From Ideonella_A sp031398385 (GTDB taxonomy: Bacteria > Pseudomonadota > Gammaproteobacteria > Burkholderiales > Burkholderiaceae_C): DNA of 64,000 bases. Position numbers and translations under genes: made by a program. A model generated the notes under the pieces. That model was not told the origin of the DNA. It saw only the letters and a program-made list of their open reading frames with translations, and ran no database searches. Positions 1-8,050 of this stretch are shown piece after piece (position 1 is the stretch's first letter; the number at the start of each line of letters is the position of its first letter). Location of the stretch: NCBI GenBank assembly GCA_031398385.1, contig JANNNE010000123.1, positions 1 through 64,000 on the forward strand. Direction: 5' to 3'.

Positions 1-818
1 TATTTGCCGCCGTCGCTGACGGTGAACCTGAACAGGTCTTCCTCGCCGGGCTTGCCGATCGCGGACACCGTGCGGCGCTGCGCATTGATCTTCAGCTCGA
101 CCGCATCGGCCACCGTCGGGGCGGCCTTCGGATAGGCCGCTGCGCTGGCGATGAAGCTCTTGTCGAGTGCCGACATCACCTCGTTGGCCTGGGTGCCGAT
201 GCCGTTAGTGGTCCAGTTGGCCGGGAAGAAATACAACATGATCGATTTCGGATCGAACTGGGTGCCGCGGATCTGGTTGACCTTGTATTTGTTGAGCACG
301 TTGTGACGGATCGTCGCGTCGTCCCAGTTGTTCGGCGGGCCGGACAGGTTCTGCAGCACCACCGGCTCGTTCCACTCGATACCACCCGCCGGGTTCTGGT
401 GTTCGTGACCCAGTCCGATCGCGTGGCCGAATTCATGGGCGGCGGTGCCACCATCCATGAAGCCGAGATTCATCGTCGGCTGGTTCAGCGGGATGCCGCG
501 GTTGTCGGTGCCGATGTACGACCAGGCGCCGTCGTCGGCATCGAAGGCGATCCGGATTTCGGCGTCTGGCGCGTCGTTGAAGTCGAATTTGAGATTGGCC
601 ACGTCGGACCACCATGTCGCCTGCTCGCGCGCCTTGGTCCGCTGGTCGGCGGTACCACCGACGAATCGTACGCGCAAGGTGGTTCCATTCATCCACATCT
701 TGCTCGCCACCAGTACCGCACGCACGCTGCCGCTGCGGCGGATGGTCGATTGGAAGCGGTGGGTTTCGCTCGGCAGCAGCCGATCGATGCAGATCTTCGG
801 CTTGAGCTGGGTTGCCAT
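1..818 (-). CDS. Metzincin-type zinc metallopeptidase (M12A-like), C-terminus beyond window
   Basis: The reading frame runs off the left edge, so only the first 272 codons are visible. It carries the zinc-binding and catalytic motif HEFGHAIGLGHEH at residues 128-140 (H128, E129, H132, H138), followed by a Met-turn-like SIMLY, which together define the metzincin fold and fit the astacin-like M12A group. Residues after about 235 look like the start of a PPC-type (pre-peptidase C-terminal) beta-sandwich. No signal peptide is seen, so export would need another route. The ATG at 818 is preceded by an excellent ribosome site (AAAGGAG, 6 nt away), which fixes the start. It stands alone, 137 bp from the response regulator gene. 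Substrate is unknown. Confidence 0.85.
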   Translation of the reverse strand, partial: MATQLKPKICIDRLLPSETHRFQSTIRRSGSVRAVLVASKMWMNGTTLRVRFVGGTADQRTKAREQATWWSDVANLKFDFNDAPDAEIRIAFDADDGAWSYIGTDNRGIPLNQPTMNLGFMDGGTAAHEFGHAIGLGHEHQNPAGGIEWNEPVVLQNLSGPPNNWDDATIRHNVLNKYKVNQIRGTQFDPKSIMLYFFPANWTTNGIGTQANEVMSALDKSFIASAAAYPKAAPTVADAVELKINAQRRTVSAIGKPGEEDLFRFTVSDGGK

Positions 819-955
819 GCTGATCTCCTTTCGTTGGCGCGCCACGCCAGGCTGGCGCGGAGACCACCAAGGTACGCCACTGCGAGCGCGACGTCTACCC
901 GTAAAACAGGGGGAAACAGCTACGCACGGGCCGACGCCGGGTGTTCCGCTCCGAT

Positions 956-1798
956 TCAGCGCGGGCTGGCGTCGGCTTCGAGCAAGGCCTCACGCACGGC
1001 CTGCACCTGCCGCCGCGAGACCGCCAGCCACTCGTCGACATCGGCGATCCGCACCGCCCATGCCTCGGGTCCATCGCTGTCGGCGCCTGCCACGCTGCGC
1101 CGCTCCAGTGCCCTGACCGCGCGCCTGGCCACAAGCGCATTGCGATGGATGCGCAGAAATCCGGGGCCGAGCCGGGTTTCCAGTTCGGCCAGCGAAGCGT
1201 CGTGCACATGGCTGTGGCCGGCGGTGCGGATCGTCACGTATTTCAGCTCCGCCTTCAGGTACAGCACCTCGTCCAGCGGAACCCGGACGACACGCCCGCG
1301 ATCGACGACAACGATGACCGAACCTTCCCCCGCGACCACTGCCGACACGCCGGACGGCCCGCTGCGCTGGCCCCGGCGCAGTTGCACCTGCTCGGCAATG
1401 CGTTGCAGCGCGGCCTGCAGGCGCTCTCGACGCACCGGTTTGGTCAGATAGTCTGCGGCGGCCAGGTCGAAGGCCTCGAGGGCGTGTTCGGCATGGGCGG
1501 TGACGAAGATCAGCGACGGCGCGGCGGCGTCGCGACGCCGCAGCTCGGCGGCAAAGGCAAGACCGTCCTGCCCGGGCATCGCGATATCCAGCAGCAGCAG
1601 GTCGCATTCGTTTGCACCCAGCCAGGCGTTAGCCTGCCGCGCATCGGCTGCCTCTCCGACCACCTCGCAACGCGGCTCGGTGCAGTCCTCGAGCAGATTG
1701 CGCAGGCGCCAGCGGGCCGGCTCCTCGTCGTCGACGATCAGGACGCGAAGCGGCAGCGCCAGGTTTGCGTCCGAGTCGGAAACCACGGGGGCTGTCAT
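956..1798 (-). CDS. LytTR-family response regulator (AlgR-like)
   Basis: 280-residue two-domain transcription regulator. An N-terminal receiver domain (about residues 17-135) has the acidic pair D23/D24, phosphoacceptor D71 in LLLLDIAMPG and the conserved lysine in YLTKP. A LytTR DNA-binding domain follows (about 165-275; LYLKAELKYVTIRT and FLRIHRNALV are typical). The start overlaps the stop of the upstream sensor kinase by ATGA (1795-1798), so the pair is translationally coupled. In many betaproteobacteria an AlgZ/AlgR pair sits beside argH, as here; in Pseudomonas AlgR controls alginate, pili and virulence, but the target genes in this organism cannot be told from the sequence. Confidence 0.9.
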   Translation of the reverse strand: MTAPVVSDSDANLALPLRVLIVDDEEPARWRLRNLLEDCTEPRCEVVGEAADARQANAWLGANECDLLLLDIAMPGQDGLAFAAELRRRDAAAPSLIFVTAHAEHALEAFDLAAADYLTKPVRRERLQAALQRIAEQVQLRRGQRSGPSGVSAVVAGEGSVIVVVDRGRVVRVPLDEVLYLKAELKYVTIRTAGHSHVHDASLAELETRLGPGFLRIHRNALVARRAVRALERRSVAGADSDGPEAWAVRIADVDEWLAVSRRQVQAVREALLEADASPR

Positions 1799-2985
1799 GA
1801 GGCGTTCGACCCCGCATCGGCCGAGACATCGGCACGCAGCGAATCCGTTTCGAGCGGAATCACCAGCTGCACGCGAAACTTCTGCGTATCGGCTTCGATC
1901 TCGAAGCGGGCGGCGACATCGTGCATCAGGTGCAGCCTTTCGCGCACATTGTCCAGTGCGATGCCATGGCCCGGCGGCGCTGCGCGCGGCGTCGACGGCA
2001 AGGTATTGGTGATCGAAAGCCAGGCCTGGCCGCGCCGCACCCGGCTGCTGATGCGTATGACGCCGCCCTGCGGATCAGGCTCGATGCCGTGCCGGACCGC
2101 GTTCTCGACCAGCGGCTGCAGCAACAGCGGCGGGACGCGTGCCCGGGCTGCCATCGGATCGAGCTGCCAGACGATCTGCAGGCGGGCCCCGAAACGGATC
2201 TGTTCGATTGCCAGATAGCGTCGGGCGAGCTCGATCTCGTCGCCCAGGCTCACCAGGCTGGCATCGCTGGCGAGCGCGACCCTGAACAGCTCCGACAAAT
2301 CCTCGAGCAAGGCTTCGGCCCGTTGCGGGTCGCGCCGCACCAGGCCCAGCGCACTGTTCAGGGTGTTGAACAGAAAGTGCGGGCGGATCCGGGATTGCAG
2401 TTCAGCCAGGCGGGCGGTCGTATCCGCAGGCAGCGCGGCCCGGTTTCGCATCTGCAGCCAGATCGTCAGACAGACCGCCAGGAAGGCGCCGCTGGCGACC
2501 GGTCCCAACCACGGCGCGAGCTTGAACTGACCCAGGCTGGCCCATTGCATCAGCGCCCACCCAAGCGCCGCGCAAGCCGCCCCCAGCACAGCCGAGGCCA
2601 GCCATTGGCCGCCCGGTTCGAGTCTGGCCAGCTGGCGACGCAGCGCACACGCCAGGGTCAGCCACAGCAGCAGCGACGGCAGCGCCATTGCCGAGCCGAG
2701 CGCCAGCCGCAGACCGGCATCGGCGAATCCATCGTCAATGAAGGCAATGCCCAGCACCAGCACGGCCTCGACAAACAGGACCGCGCGCAGCACCATGCCG
2801 ACGTGGCAGATGTCGAAGACGCCACCCGATCCGATCGGCGCCGACGGCCCGGCTTGATCGATGGGCTGGTAGCCGCTGGGCTCGAAATGGCCGGCCCGGG
2901 TCGAATCGGCCCACGCGGCGCTGCGCTCGTCGGCGGATTGCCGCGGGTCAGGCTTGACGGGCGGATGCAGAGGCGGCGCGGGCAT
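1795..2985 (-). CDS. LytS/AlgZ-type sensor histidine kinase
   Basis: 396-residue membrane sensor kinase, cognate partner of the downstream LytTR regulator. Four hydrophobic segments between about residues 65 and 178 form the membrane domain. The His_kinase domain follows, with the phosphoacceptor H203 in RIRPHFLFNTLNS and the ATP-binding N-box LVENAVRHG (N295). The family lacks a classical large periplasmic sensor, and none is seen here. The first 60 residues are proline/alanine-rich and poorly constrained, so a later start is possible. The gene is divergent from argH with about 150 bp between. Confidence 0.88.
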   Translation of the reverse strand: MPAPPLHPPVKPDPRQSADERSAAWADSTRAGHFEPSGYQPIDQAGPSAPIGSGGVFDICHVGMVLRAVLFVEAVLVLGIAFIDDGFADAGLRLALGSAMALPSLLLWLTLACALRRQLARLEPGGQWLASAVLGAACAALGWALMQWASLGQFKLAPWLGPVASGAFLAVCLTIWLQMRNRAALPADTTARLAELQSRIRPHFLFNTLNSALGLVRRDPQRAEALLEDLSELFRVALASDASLVSLGDEIELARRYLAIEQIRFGARLQIVWQLDPMAARARVPPLLLQPLVENAVRHGIEPDPQGGVIRISSRVRRGQAWLSITNTLPSTPRAAPPGHGIALDNVRERLHLMHDVAARFEIEADTQKFRVQLVIPLETDSLRADVSADAGSNAS

Positions 2986-3136
2986 GGAAGCGGGCTGGTG
3001 TCAGTGCAGCGACTCGAAAAGTGGTCGTCGATAGAATCCTTCGGTCGCATTGTCGCCAATGTGCAGACCGGGCCGCCTGCAGGCGCCCTCGCCTTCCCAC
3101 CTTCATGACGATCGGCCCCGCGGCCGACTCTGCCCG

Positions 3137-4552
3137 ATGTCAGCCAATCAACTCGACAAGAAATCCGAAGCCTGGTCGGCGCTGTTCTCCGAACCGATGA
3201 GCGAGCTGGTCAAGCGCTACACCGCCAGTGTCGATTTTGACCAGCGTCTGTGGCTGGCCGACATCACGGGCAGCCTGGCGCATGCCGAGATGCTGGCGGC
3301 GCAGCAGATCATCGGTGAAGCCGACCTGGCGTCGATCCAGCGCGGGCTGGCGCAGATCCGCGAAGAGATCGAGGCGGGCCGATTCGAGTGGAAACTCGAT
3401 CTGGAAGACGTGCACCTGAACATCGAGGCACGCCTGACGCAGCTGGTCGGCGATGCCGGCAAGCGCCTGCACACCGGGCGCTCGCGCAACGACCAGGTGG
3501 CGACCGATGTACGGCTGTGGCTGCGCGACGAAATCCGGGCCATCCGCGAATTGCTGGCGCAATTGCAGCGCGCGCTGGTCGAGGTCGCCGAAGCCAACGC
3601 CGACGTGATCCTGCCGGGCTTCACCCATCTGCAGGTGGCGCAGCCGGTGAGCTTCGGCCACCACCTGCTGGCCTACGTGGAGATGTTCGCGCGTGATGGT
3701 GAACGCATGGCCGATGTCGAGCGGCGCACCAACCGCCTGCCGCTCGGCGCAGCAGCACTCGCCGGCACCAGTTATCCGCTCGACCGCGAACGTGTGGCGC
3801 GCAGCCTTGGCATGGTCGATGAGCAGGGCAACGCCTGCATCTGCCAGAACAGCCTCGATGCGGTCAGCGACCGCGATTTCGCGATTGAATTCACCGCCGC
3901 AGCCAGCCTGTGCATGATCCATTTCTCGCGCTTCAGCGAGGAGCTGGTGTTGTGGATGAGCCAGAACTTCGGCTTCATCGACCTGGCCGACCGTTTCTGC
4001 ACCGGCAGCTCGATCATGCCGCAGAAGAAGAACCCGGATGTGCCCGAACTGGCGCGTGGCAAGACCGGGCGCGTGGTCGGCCACCTGATGGGCCTGCTGA
4101 CCCTGATGAAAGGCCAGCCACTGGCCTACAACAAGGACAACCAGGAAGACAAGGAGCCCTTGTTCGACACCGTCGACACGTTGAAGGACACCTTGCGCAT
4201 CTTCTGCGAACTGGTAGCCGGCGTCACCGTCAAGCGCGAGGCGATGGAACGCGCCGCCCTGCGCGGCTACGCGACCGCCACCGACCTGGCCGACTACCTG
4301 GTCAAGAAGGGCCTGCCGTTCCGCGACGCGCACGAGGTGGTGGCGCATGCGGTGAAGGCGGCAATCGGCCAGGGTGTCGATCTTTCGCAGTTGCCGCTGG
4401 CGAGCTTGCAGGGGTTTCATGCATCGATCGAGGCGGATGTCTTCGAGGTGCTCAGCCTGAGCGGCTCGGTCAATGCACGCCAGGTGCTCGGTGGCACCGC
4501 GCCGTCACAGGTGCGGGCGCAGATCGGCCGTCATCGCGCCCGCTTGGCCTGA
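3137..4552 (+). CDS. argH: Argininosuccinate lyase
   Basis: Last enzyme of arginine synthesis: splits argininosuccinate into arginine and fumarate in the cytoplasm as a homotetramer. The 471-residue product has the fumarase/aspartase-superfamily signature GSSIMPQKKNPDVPE near residue 290, HTGRSRNDQVATD near 115 and the usual family length (about 460-470). The frame is open further upstream, but the ATG at 3137 (MSANQLDKKSEAW) matches the normal N terminus of the family, so the longer form is rejected. A short GC hairpin (4557-4573) without a T-run follows the stop; it may weakly separate argH from the esterase gene. Confidence 0.97.
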   Translation: MSANQLDKKSEAWSALFSEPMSELVKRYTASVDFDQRLWLADITGSLAHAEMLAAQQIIGEADLASIQRGLAQIREEIEAGRFEWKLDLEDVHLNIEARLTQLVGDAGKRLHTGRSRNDQVATDVRLWLRDEIRAIRELLAQLQRALVEVAEANADVILPGFTHLQVAQPVSFGHHLLAYVEMFARDGERMADVERRTNRLPLGAAALAGTSYPLDRERVARSLGMVDEQGNACICQNSLDAVSDRDFAIEFTAAASLCMIHFSRFSEELVLWMSQNFGFIDLADRFCTGSSIMPQKKNPDVPELARGKTGRVVGHLMGLLTLMKGQPLAYNKDNQEDKEPLFDTVDTLKDTLRIFCELVAGVTVKREAMERAALRGYATATDLADYLVKKGLPFRDAHEVVAHAVKAAIGQGVDLSQLPLASLQGFHASIEADVFEVLSLSGSVNARQVLGGTAPSQVRAQIGRHRARLA

Positions 4553-4610
4553 GGCAGGCGGCGGGCTGCCGCCGTGCATCCAAACTTTTGTGCGGTGCGT
4601 AACTGACCCC

Positions 4611-5576
4611 ATGCCGTTCAAGACCCTGCTGTTGCCCTTGTTGACCGTTGCCGGCGCCGCTCTGGTGGCGGCGTGCGCGCCGATGACGGCTCTGAATGCT
4701 GTCGTTCCCGAGCGAAGCCGCTTGACTGCCGATGTGGCCTACGGCGGCAACCCCCGCCAGAAGCTCGACATCTATCGCCCATCAGCCACAGCGCCGAGTG
4801 GCGGCTATCCGATGGTGGTGTTTTTCTATGGCGGATCGTGGAATTCCGGCTCGCGGACTGATTACAAGTTCGTCGGCGAGGCGCTGGCATCGCGTGGGGT
4901 CGTGACGCTGGTCGCCGACTACCGGCTGTATCCCGAAGTGACCTACCCGGATTTTCTGCAGGACAGCGCGAGCGCCCTCGCCTACGGCCTGCGCGAGGCC
5001 CGCTCGCTCAGTGCCGATCCGACGCGGGTATTCGTGATGGGGCACAGCGCCGGCGGCTACAACGCCGCGATGCTGGCGCTCGACGAGCGCTGGCTGAAGG
5101 AACAGGGGCAGGATCCGAAACGCCTTGCGGGCTGGATCGGCCTGGCCGGTCCTTACGATTTCTACCCGATCGAGAATCCGGACGCCAAGCCGGTGTTCCA
5201 TCACCCGAACTACCCGCCGGACTCGCAGCCGATCGAGTTCGCGCAGGCCGGCTCGCCCCCGACCTTCATCGGTGCGGCAGAAGACGACAAGCTGGTCAAC
5301 CCGACCCGTAATTCGGCGCAGATGGTGGCCCGCTTGCGGGCGGTCGGCGTACCGGTGAGCTATCAGGTCTACCCGCGCGCCAACCACGTGACGCTGGCTG
5401 GCGCCTTCGCCTGGCCGCTGCGTTTCATCGGGCCGGTGCTCGATGATGTGGCCGGTTTCGTCAATACCACTGCGCCGCGCACCCGCTCGACTGCGATGGT
5501 CGCCCCGGAATCGAGCTCGTCGGCACGCCCCTACGAGGCAGCACCGACGCTGGCAGCGACCAGCGGCGCGCGATAA
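4611..5576 (+). CDS. Lipoprotein alpha/beta-hydrolase (esterase, HSL/BD-FAE type)
   Basis: 321-residue serine hydrolase with a lipoprotein signal (hydrophobic stretch ending LVAAC, lipid-anchored C22). The fold shows an oxyanion-hole motif FFYGGSW around residue 72, a variant of the usual HGG, the nucleophile elbow GHSAGG with S146, and a C-terminal histidine in RANHVTL near residue 259. This pattern fits the carboxylesterase/hormone-sensitive-lipase group. Substrate unknown. A longer open frame exists upstream, but the ATG at 4611 gives the clean lipoprotein signal. Its last 46 bp overlap the 3' end of the convergent methyltransferase gene. Confidence 0.82.
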   Translation: MPFKTLLLPLLTVAGAALVAACAPMTALNAVVPERSRLTADVAYGGNPRQKLDIYRPSATAPSGGYPMVVFFYGGSWNSGSRTDYKFVGEALASRGVVTLVADYRLYPEVTYPDFLQDSASALAYGLREARSLSADPTRVFVMGHSAGGYNAAMLALDERWLKEQGQDPKRLAGWIGLAGPYDFYPIENPDAKPVFHHPNYPPDSQPIEFAQAGSPPTFIGAAEDDKLVNPTRNSAQMVARLRAVGVPVSYQVYPRANHVTLAGAFAWPLRFIGPVLDDVAGFVNTTAPRTRSTAMVAPESSSSARPYEAAPTLAATSGAR

Positions 5577-6433
5577 AGCCACACCGGCTTGCCCGCTACG
5601 GTTTCGACCCGCGCCTGGGCGACCAGACCGACCGCCTCGAATTCCAGGCTCACCAGCCAGCTGCCTGGTCGCAGTTCGCGATTGGCCTTGGCGATTGCGC
5701 GCGCCATGCTCTCGGGGCGCTGGAACAGGTAGACCATGTCGTAGCTCGACCAGTCGGCGGCCCAGATGTCGGCGCGTGACACGCTGGCGAAGCGTTTGCG
5801 CAGCCGGCAAACCAGTGTCAGCGGCCAGCTCCATTCCAGGCCGACAAGTGTCGATTCCGGATAGGCACGCCTCAGTTCGACCAGGCCGGCACCCAATCCG
5901 CATCCGGCGTCGACGATCCGGGCGCCGGGCGGCAATTCGGCGACGTTCTCGATTCCGCGCAAGGCGCCGACCGGTGTCGGGAACAAGGGCGCATCGCGCC
6001 AGCTGGCCAGCGGGTACAGCAGCAGCAACAAGGCCAGCGGTGCCAGCCAGAGCGCCGAGGTCCAGCCCGTCAGCGCTCCGCCTGCGATCAATGAAACCGG
6101 AAAGCCGCCGGCAATGAAGACCCGCCGCCAGCGGGTCGATCCTGACAACGCGAATACCGACGCCAGGCCGATCCCGAGGACAGCCGCAACAGCCGGCTCG
6201 GTGCCGTAGGTGATCAGCGCGCGATAGCTGCCCCAGGCTGCGACCCACGACAGCAGCGCCGGCAGCGGCCAGAGCGCACTCAGGCGCTGAACCAGTTCGG
6301 AGGGCGTGCTCCGGGGGCGCCGGGCCTTGTCGGCACGGTGGCGATCAGGCACCCGCTGCAGATCCGGCTCCGACAAGCGGCCGCTGCGGCTGCCTTGTCG
6401 AGGAGCAGCGAAGCCGCTGCGGGGCGGCGCCAT
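5531..6433 (-). CDS. Membrane-anchored class I SAM-dependent methyltransferase
   Basis: 300-residue protein. About 50 basic, polar residues are followed by three or four hydrophobic segments (about residues 55-150), then a Rossmann-type domain with the SAM motif I VDAGCGLGAGLVELRR and the acidic residue at the end of strand 2 (LVGLEWSWPL). The start ATG overlaps the fliA stop (TGATG at 6431-6435), giving translational coupling to the flagellar sigma factor; a longer in-frame start inside fliA is less likely. Co-transcription with the flagellar operon suggests a motility-linked or surface-related role, but acceptor substrate is unknown. The gene ends inside the convergent esterase gene. Confidence 0.75.
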   Translation of the reverse strand: MAPPRSGFAAPRQGSRSGRLSEPDLQRVPDRHRADKARRPRSTPSELVQRLSALWPLPALLSWVAAWGSYRALITYGTEPAVAAVLGIGLASVFALSGSTRWRRVFIAGGFPVSLIAGGALTGWTSALWLAPLALLLLLYPLASWRDAPLFPTPVGALRGIENVAELPPGARIVDAGCGLGAGLVELRRAYPESTLVGLEWSWPLTLVCRLRKRFASVSRADIWAADWSSYDMVYLFQRPESMARAIAKANRELRPGSWLVSLEFEAVGLVAQARVETVAGKPVWLYRAPLVAASVGAAS

Positions 6434-7146
6434 CAGAACTCGCGCAGCTTGACCCGCAGGCGAGCAATCGACTGGCTGTGCAACTGGCACACCCGCGACT
6501 CGGTCACTTTCAGCACGGCCGCGATTTCCTTCAGGTTCATGTCCTGTTCGTAATACATGCTCATCACGAACTGTTCGCGTTCGGGCAAATGCTTGATCGC
6601 GGCGACCAGCGCCTCGCGCATCCGGTGGTCCTGCAACTGAGCCAGCGGGTTGAGATCTTCGTCGGCCACATGGCGATCGAGGAAATCGTTGTCGCCTTCG
6701 TCACCCGACATGTCCTCGAGATAGACCAGTTGCGTACCCCGCACCTTGCCGAGCAGTTCCTGGTATTCGTCCAGATCCAGGCCCATCTCCTTGGCAATCT
6801 CGCTTTCTTGCGGCGCACGACCGAGCCGTTGCTCGAGCTTGTGCACGGCGGCCTCGATATTGCGCTGCTGCTTGCGGATGCCGCGCGACAGGTAGTCGTT
6901 GCCGCGCAGTTCGTCGAGCATCGCACCGCGGATGCGCTGGGTGGCAAAGGTCTCGAACTGAACGCCCTGGTCGGTATCGAAGCGGCTCAGCGCATCGGTC
7001 AGGCCGATCATTCCGACCTGGATCAGGTCGTCGATTTCGACGTTGGCAGGCAATTTGGCGATCATCTGATGCGCCAGCCGGCGCACCAGCGGGCTATATT
7101 GCTTCAGCATCGTATTGACGTCGAGTCGACCCTTGGCGGTGTACAT
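6433..7146 (-). CDS. fliA: Flagellar sigma factor sigma-28
   Basis: 237-residue alternative sigma factor that directs RNA polymerase to late flagellar, chemotaxis and filament promoters. Regions 2, 3 and 4 are all visible: IDDLIQVGMIGLTDALSRFD (region 2), the FliA-specific RGNDYLSRGIRKQQR segment (region 3) and LPEREQFVMSMYYEQDMNLKEIA plus a VTESRVCQLHSQSIARLR helix-turn-helix (region 4). A TTG at 7152 opens the frame slightly earlier, but the ATG at 7146 has GGAG six bases upstream and begins MYTAKG as in homologues. It lies 16 bp behind flhG and is coupled to the methyltransferase gene. Confidence 0.96.
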   Translation of the reverse strand: MYTAKGRLDVNTMLKQYSPLVRRLAHQMIAKLPANVEIDDLIQVGMIGLTDALSRFDTDQGVQFETFATQRIRGAMLDELRGNDYLSRGIRKQQRNIEAAVHKLEQRLGRAPQESEIAKEMGLDLDEYQELLGKVRGTQLVYLEDMSGDEGDNDFLDRHVADEDLNPLAQLQDHRMREALVAAIKHLPEREQFVMSMYYEQDMNLKEIAAVLKVTESRVCQLHSQSIARLRVKLREF

Positions 7147-7162
7147 GCGCAACTCCGAAAAA

Positions 7163-7999
7163 TCAGTTCATTGCCGCCGCGGCGTCGGTGGCGCGGTACG
7201 CCATCGCAACCGCGTGGGCCCAAGGTTGCGGCGCAACCTCAGATGGGGGCATCGGTGGAATAACCGGCAGGGCCTGCGGCTGCATCACGTCGCACGCCCA
7301 ACGTCGCAAGCCGGTTTCGGGAGACTGCTCGGCATGGCTGGCGGGATCGATGCGCAGGCATTCACGCACGACAGCGCCCAGAAATTCATCGGCACAGCGG
7401 GCCAGCTGCTGGCCGATCCGATCGGCCCGACGCGATCTGGCCGAAGCACACAGCAACAGGTCCTGGACCTGATGATCGCCACGCTGCGACAGCAGCTTGA
7501 TGCCTGAATAGGCATGAGTCACGCTGGCCGGATGTTCGTCGGCCAGCACCAGCGGGCTGGCGCAGCGCGTGCGGTCGGCCTGGCCGAACAGTCGGCAAAG
7601 GTCGGAAGCGCCGGCGTGGATTAACACCACGTCGGCCTGTGGTCGCGCATCAGCCGCAGCCTGCAGGAAGGCTGTTGTCGATCCACGTGCATCGACGAAG
7701 CGCAATGGCAATCCGCGTGCGGCCAGGTACGACACATTGGCAGACAGGCTTTCAACACAATCGGCCAGATCCATCACGGCCCATTCCTTGGGATTTGGCG
7801 CGCGCTCGCCGGCGTCGACGACCAGCGTATGGCAACCGAGCTCGGCCAGTGCGGTGCAGATGCGCTCCAGCATCACGCCGCCGAAGGCCATGTGCGGATT
7901 CGAGACCACCGGCAGGTAGCGTGCCTGCGCATGAGCAAACAGGCGGCGCAAGCCGTCGGCCTGATCGTGGACTGGCTTAGCTGGAACGGTTGGGTTCAT
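7163..7999 (-). CDS. flhG: FlhG/FleN-like flagellar number regulator with degenerate P-loop
   Basis: 278 residues in the position normally held by flhG, between flhF and fliA. FlhG is a MinD-family ATPase that limits flagellar number and stimulates the FlhF GTPase. Here the N-terminal activator motif is kept (DQADGLRRLF, residues 12-21, the DQAxxLR helix that contacts FlhF). The Walker A position instead reads SNPHMAFGGVMLERIC, without the KGGVGKT glycine/lysine pattern, so ATP binding is doubtful. TLVVDAGE and DVVLIHAG resemble later MinD-fold strands. The N terminus is clean (MNPTVPAKPV). It is 51 bp behind flhF. Function as an FlhF activator without an ATPase cycle is an inference. Confidence 0.78.
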   Translation of the reverse strand: MNPTVPAKPVHDQADGLRRLFAHAQARYLPVVSNPHMAFGGVMLERICTALAELGCHTLVVDAGERAPNPKEWAVMDLADCVESLSANVSYLAARGLPLRFVDARGSTTAFLQAAADARPQADVVLIHAGASDLCRLFGQADRTRCASPLVLADEHPASVTHAYSGIKLLSQRGDHQVQDLLLCASARSRRADRIGQQLARCADEFLGAVVRECLRIDPASHAEQSPETGLRRWACDVMQPQALPVIPPMPPSEVAPQPWAHAVAMAYRATDAAAAMN

Positions 8000-8050
8000 G
8001 ACTTCGGCAATCGGGGTGGATTCGGCACGCAGCGTCGGTTCGGCAGGCGG

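Noticed and set aside
3140..4420. 426-codon open frame antisense to argH
   Set aside because: Shadow frame; argH signatures are on the plus strand.
4557..4573. Hairpin after argH as a terminator
   Set aside because: Six-bp GC stem with no T-run; at most weak.
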